Below are positions 52,341 to 52,898 of a DNA stretch of 52,898 bases, piece by piece. The position numbers were made by a program, and so were the translations under genes. This stretch comes from an uncultured Pseudomonadota bacterium (lineage in GTDB: Bacteria; Pseudomonadota; Gammaproteobacteria; Methylococcales; Methylomonadaceae), in the NCBI GenBank assembly GCA_903875455.1, contig CAIQWF010000220.1, forward strand, positions 1 through 52,898, given 5' to 3'. The stretch's first letter is position 1. Each line of letters begins with the position of its first letter. The notes under the pieces are model-generated. The model had not been told where the DNA came from. It was given only the letters and a program-made list of their open reading frames with translations, and did not search any database.

Positions 52341-52898
52341 ATGCCACTAAGCCACTCCTCGACTGGATCTCTCGCCGAAGAGGCGTACGCGTACTTCTAT
52401 CCCCTAGTGATTATGGAAAAAACTCGTTTGACCCACATGGCGGTCGGTTCTGAAATGGGAAAACTCTTTCACCAAAGAAAGCGATCTACTCATAGAGAGC
52501 GCACCGTTGCTCGACCAAATGCGGACACGTTGTTCTCAAGTGTTTGGCTAGATCTGAGCAATGGGCCGGTCATACTTAAAACCCCAGAGTCACTCGGGCG
52601 TTATTACATGTATCAAGTGCTCGATGCTTGGTCCGACACAATTTGTGTGGTTGGCTCGCGCACTGTTGGCGAAGGGCCCTCTGCTGTGGCTTTCGTGCCA
52701 ACTGGCTGGACGGGTGACTTGCCAGAGGATGTGTTCGCAGTGACTGCACCAACCAGAACACTCTGGATAATTGGCCGTGTGTACGTGGCTGGAGATGATG
52801 ATCTAAGCGGTGCGCTGACCTTCCAGAAAAATGTTGAGGTCGTTCACATCCAAGGATCAAGTGATGTAGCCACGAGAGAGCAGATTCCTCCTGTCACC
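52341..52898 (+). CDS. DUF1254-family protein, N-terminal part (runs off window)
   Basis: 186 codons from the ATG at 52341 with AGGA at 52333-52336 and no stop before the edge. AYAYFYPLVIMEKTRLTHMA at the start, RPNADTLFSSVWLDLSNGPV, then GRYYMYQVLDAW and TLWIIGRVYVAGDDDL match DUF1254 proteins. These usually precede a DUF1214 domain; the catalytic role is unsettled. Codon choice (more CGA, GGA, GTC, CTC) differs from neighbouring genes and suggests recent transfer. The 250 bases before it hold no gene I can support. Confidence 0.85.
   Translation, partial: MPLSHSSTGSLAEEAYAYFYPLVIMEKTRLTHMAVGSEMGKLFHQRKRSTHRERTVARPNADTLFSSVWLDLSNGPVILKTPESLGRYYMYQVLDAWSDTICVVGSRTVGEGPSAVAFVPTGWTGDLPEDVFAVTAPTRTLWIIGRVYVAGDDDLSGALTFQKNVEVVHIQGSSDVATREQIPPVT

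Noticed and set aside
1-52898. DGR reverse transcriptase or template repeat inside the window
   Set aside because: No frame carries the reverse-transcriptase motifs, and no second copy of the 1930-2049 segment was noticed. The element, if real, is elsewhere.
1-52898. CRISPR array, tRNA, rRNA or phage integrase
   Set aside because: No regular spaced repeats, no cloverleaf-type sequence and no integrase motifs were found.

Overview
The window (52.9 kb, moderate AT-rich composition) reads as a chromosome segment of a gammaproteobacterium. The gene order hisB-hisH-hisA-hisF...hisI-hisE-tatA-tatB-tatC, the separate hisI and hisE genes, trpE-trpG with a distant trpC, ribA, rsmA, bipA/typA, an MscK-size mechanosensitive channel and TonB/ExbB/ExbD are all typical of that class. 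The protein flavour and the many short palindromic intergenic repeats suggest a methanotroph-like or sulfur-oxidiser-like lineage (Methylococcales/Thiotrichales). That placement is an impression only: no rRNA or methane-oxidation gene is present.

Layout. 1-3.0 kb is accessory DNA: the tail of an IS630-type transposase, an orphan coding remnant, a caspase-like protease fused to a formylglycine-generating-enzyme (FGE/C-type-lectin) domain whose 3' end looks like the variable repeat of a diversity-generating retroelement (DGR), and a VapBC-type toxin-antitoxin pair. 3-7.8 kb holds an MscK-like channel, a bestrophin-like membrane protein and a rhodanese lipoprotein. 8-9.4 kb is a compact pair: a type III polyketide synthase-like enzyme directly abutting an acyl-carrier-like protein. 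9.5-14.5 kb is mixed (nuclease-fold protein, twin small membrane proteins, oxidoreductase, ribA, SirB-like, nucleosidase, DUF5765-like protein). 14.5-18.1 kb is an ATPase-TOPRIM-like pair translationally coupled to trpE-trpG. 18.3-25.1 kb has rsmA, a MAPEG-like protein, an anchored multicopper oxidase, and mtnA with a CysZ-like protein, a small protein and a HAD nucleotidase. 25.3-29.0 kb has a LysR-methyltransferase-rhodanese cluster and a second, different ATPase-TOPRIM-like pair. 29.1-39.6 kb is bipA followed by the his-tat operon. 39.6-46.5 kb is xthA, rpmE, an AP2-like protein, a peroxiredoxin, AsmA, and periplasmic thioredoxin-like and BNR proteins. 46.8-51.2 kb is a TonB-dependent receptor with its own tonB-exbB-exbD. 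The window ends with trpC and the start of a DUF1254 gene.

The main theme is that accessory modules sit inside core biosynthetic operons, and do so with tight spacing. The his operon carries a HEPN protein plus partner between hisA and hisF; a PD-(D/E)XK protein, a Clp-fold protease and a VapBC pair between hisF and hisI; and two small unknown proteins between hisI and hisE. A second, diverged copy of the hisF 3' end lies just after the PD-(D/E)XK gene, a scar of how at least one module arrived. The trp operon similarly carries an ATPase-TOPRIM pair whose stop overlaps the trpE start. No tRNA, rRNA, CRISPR array, integrase or reverse transcriptase was found.
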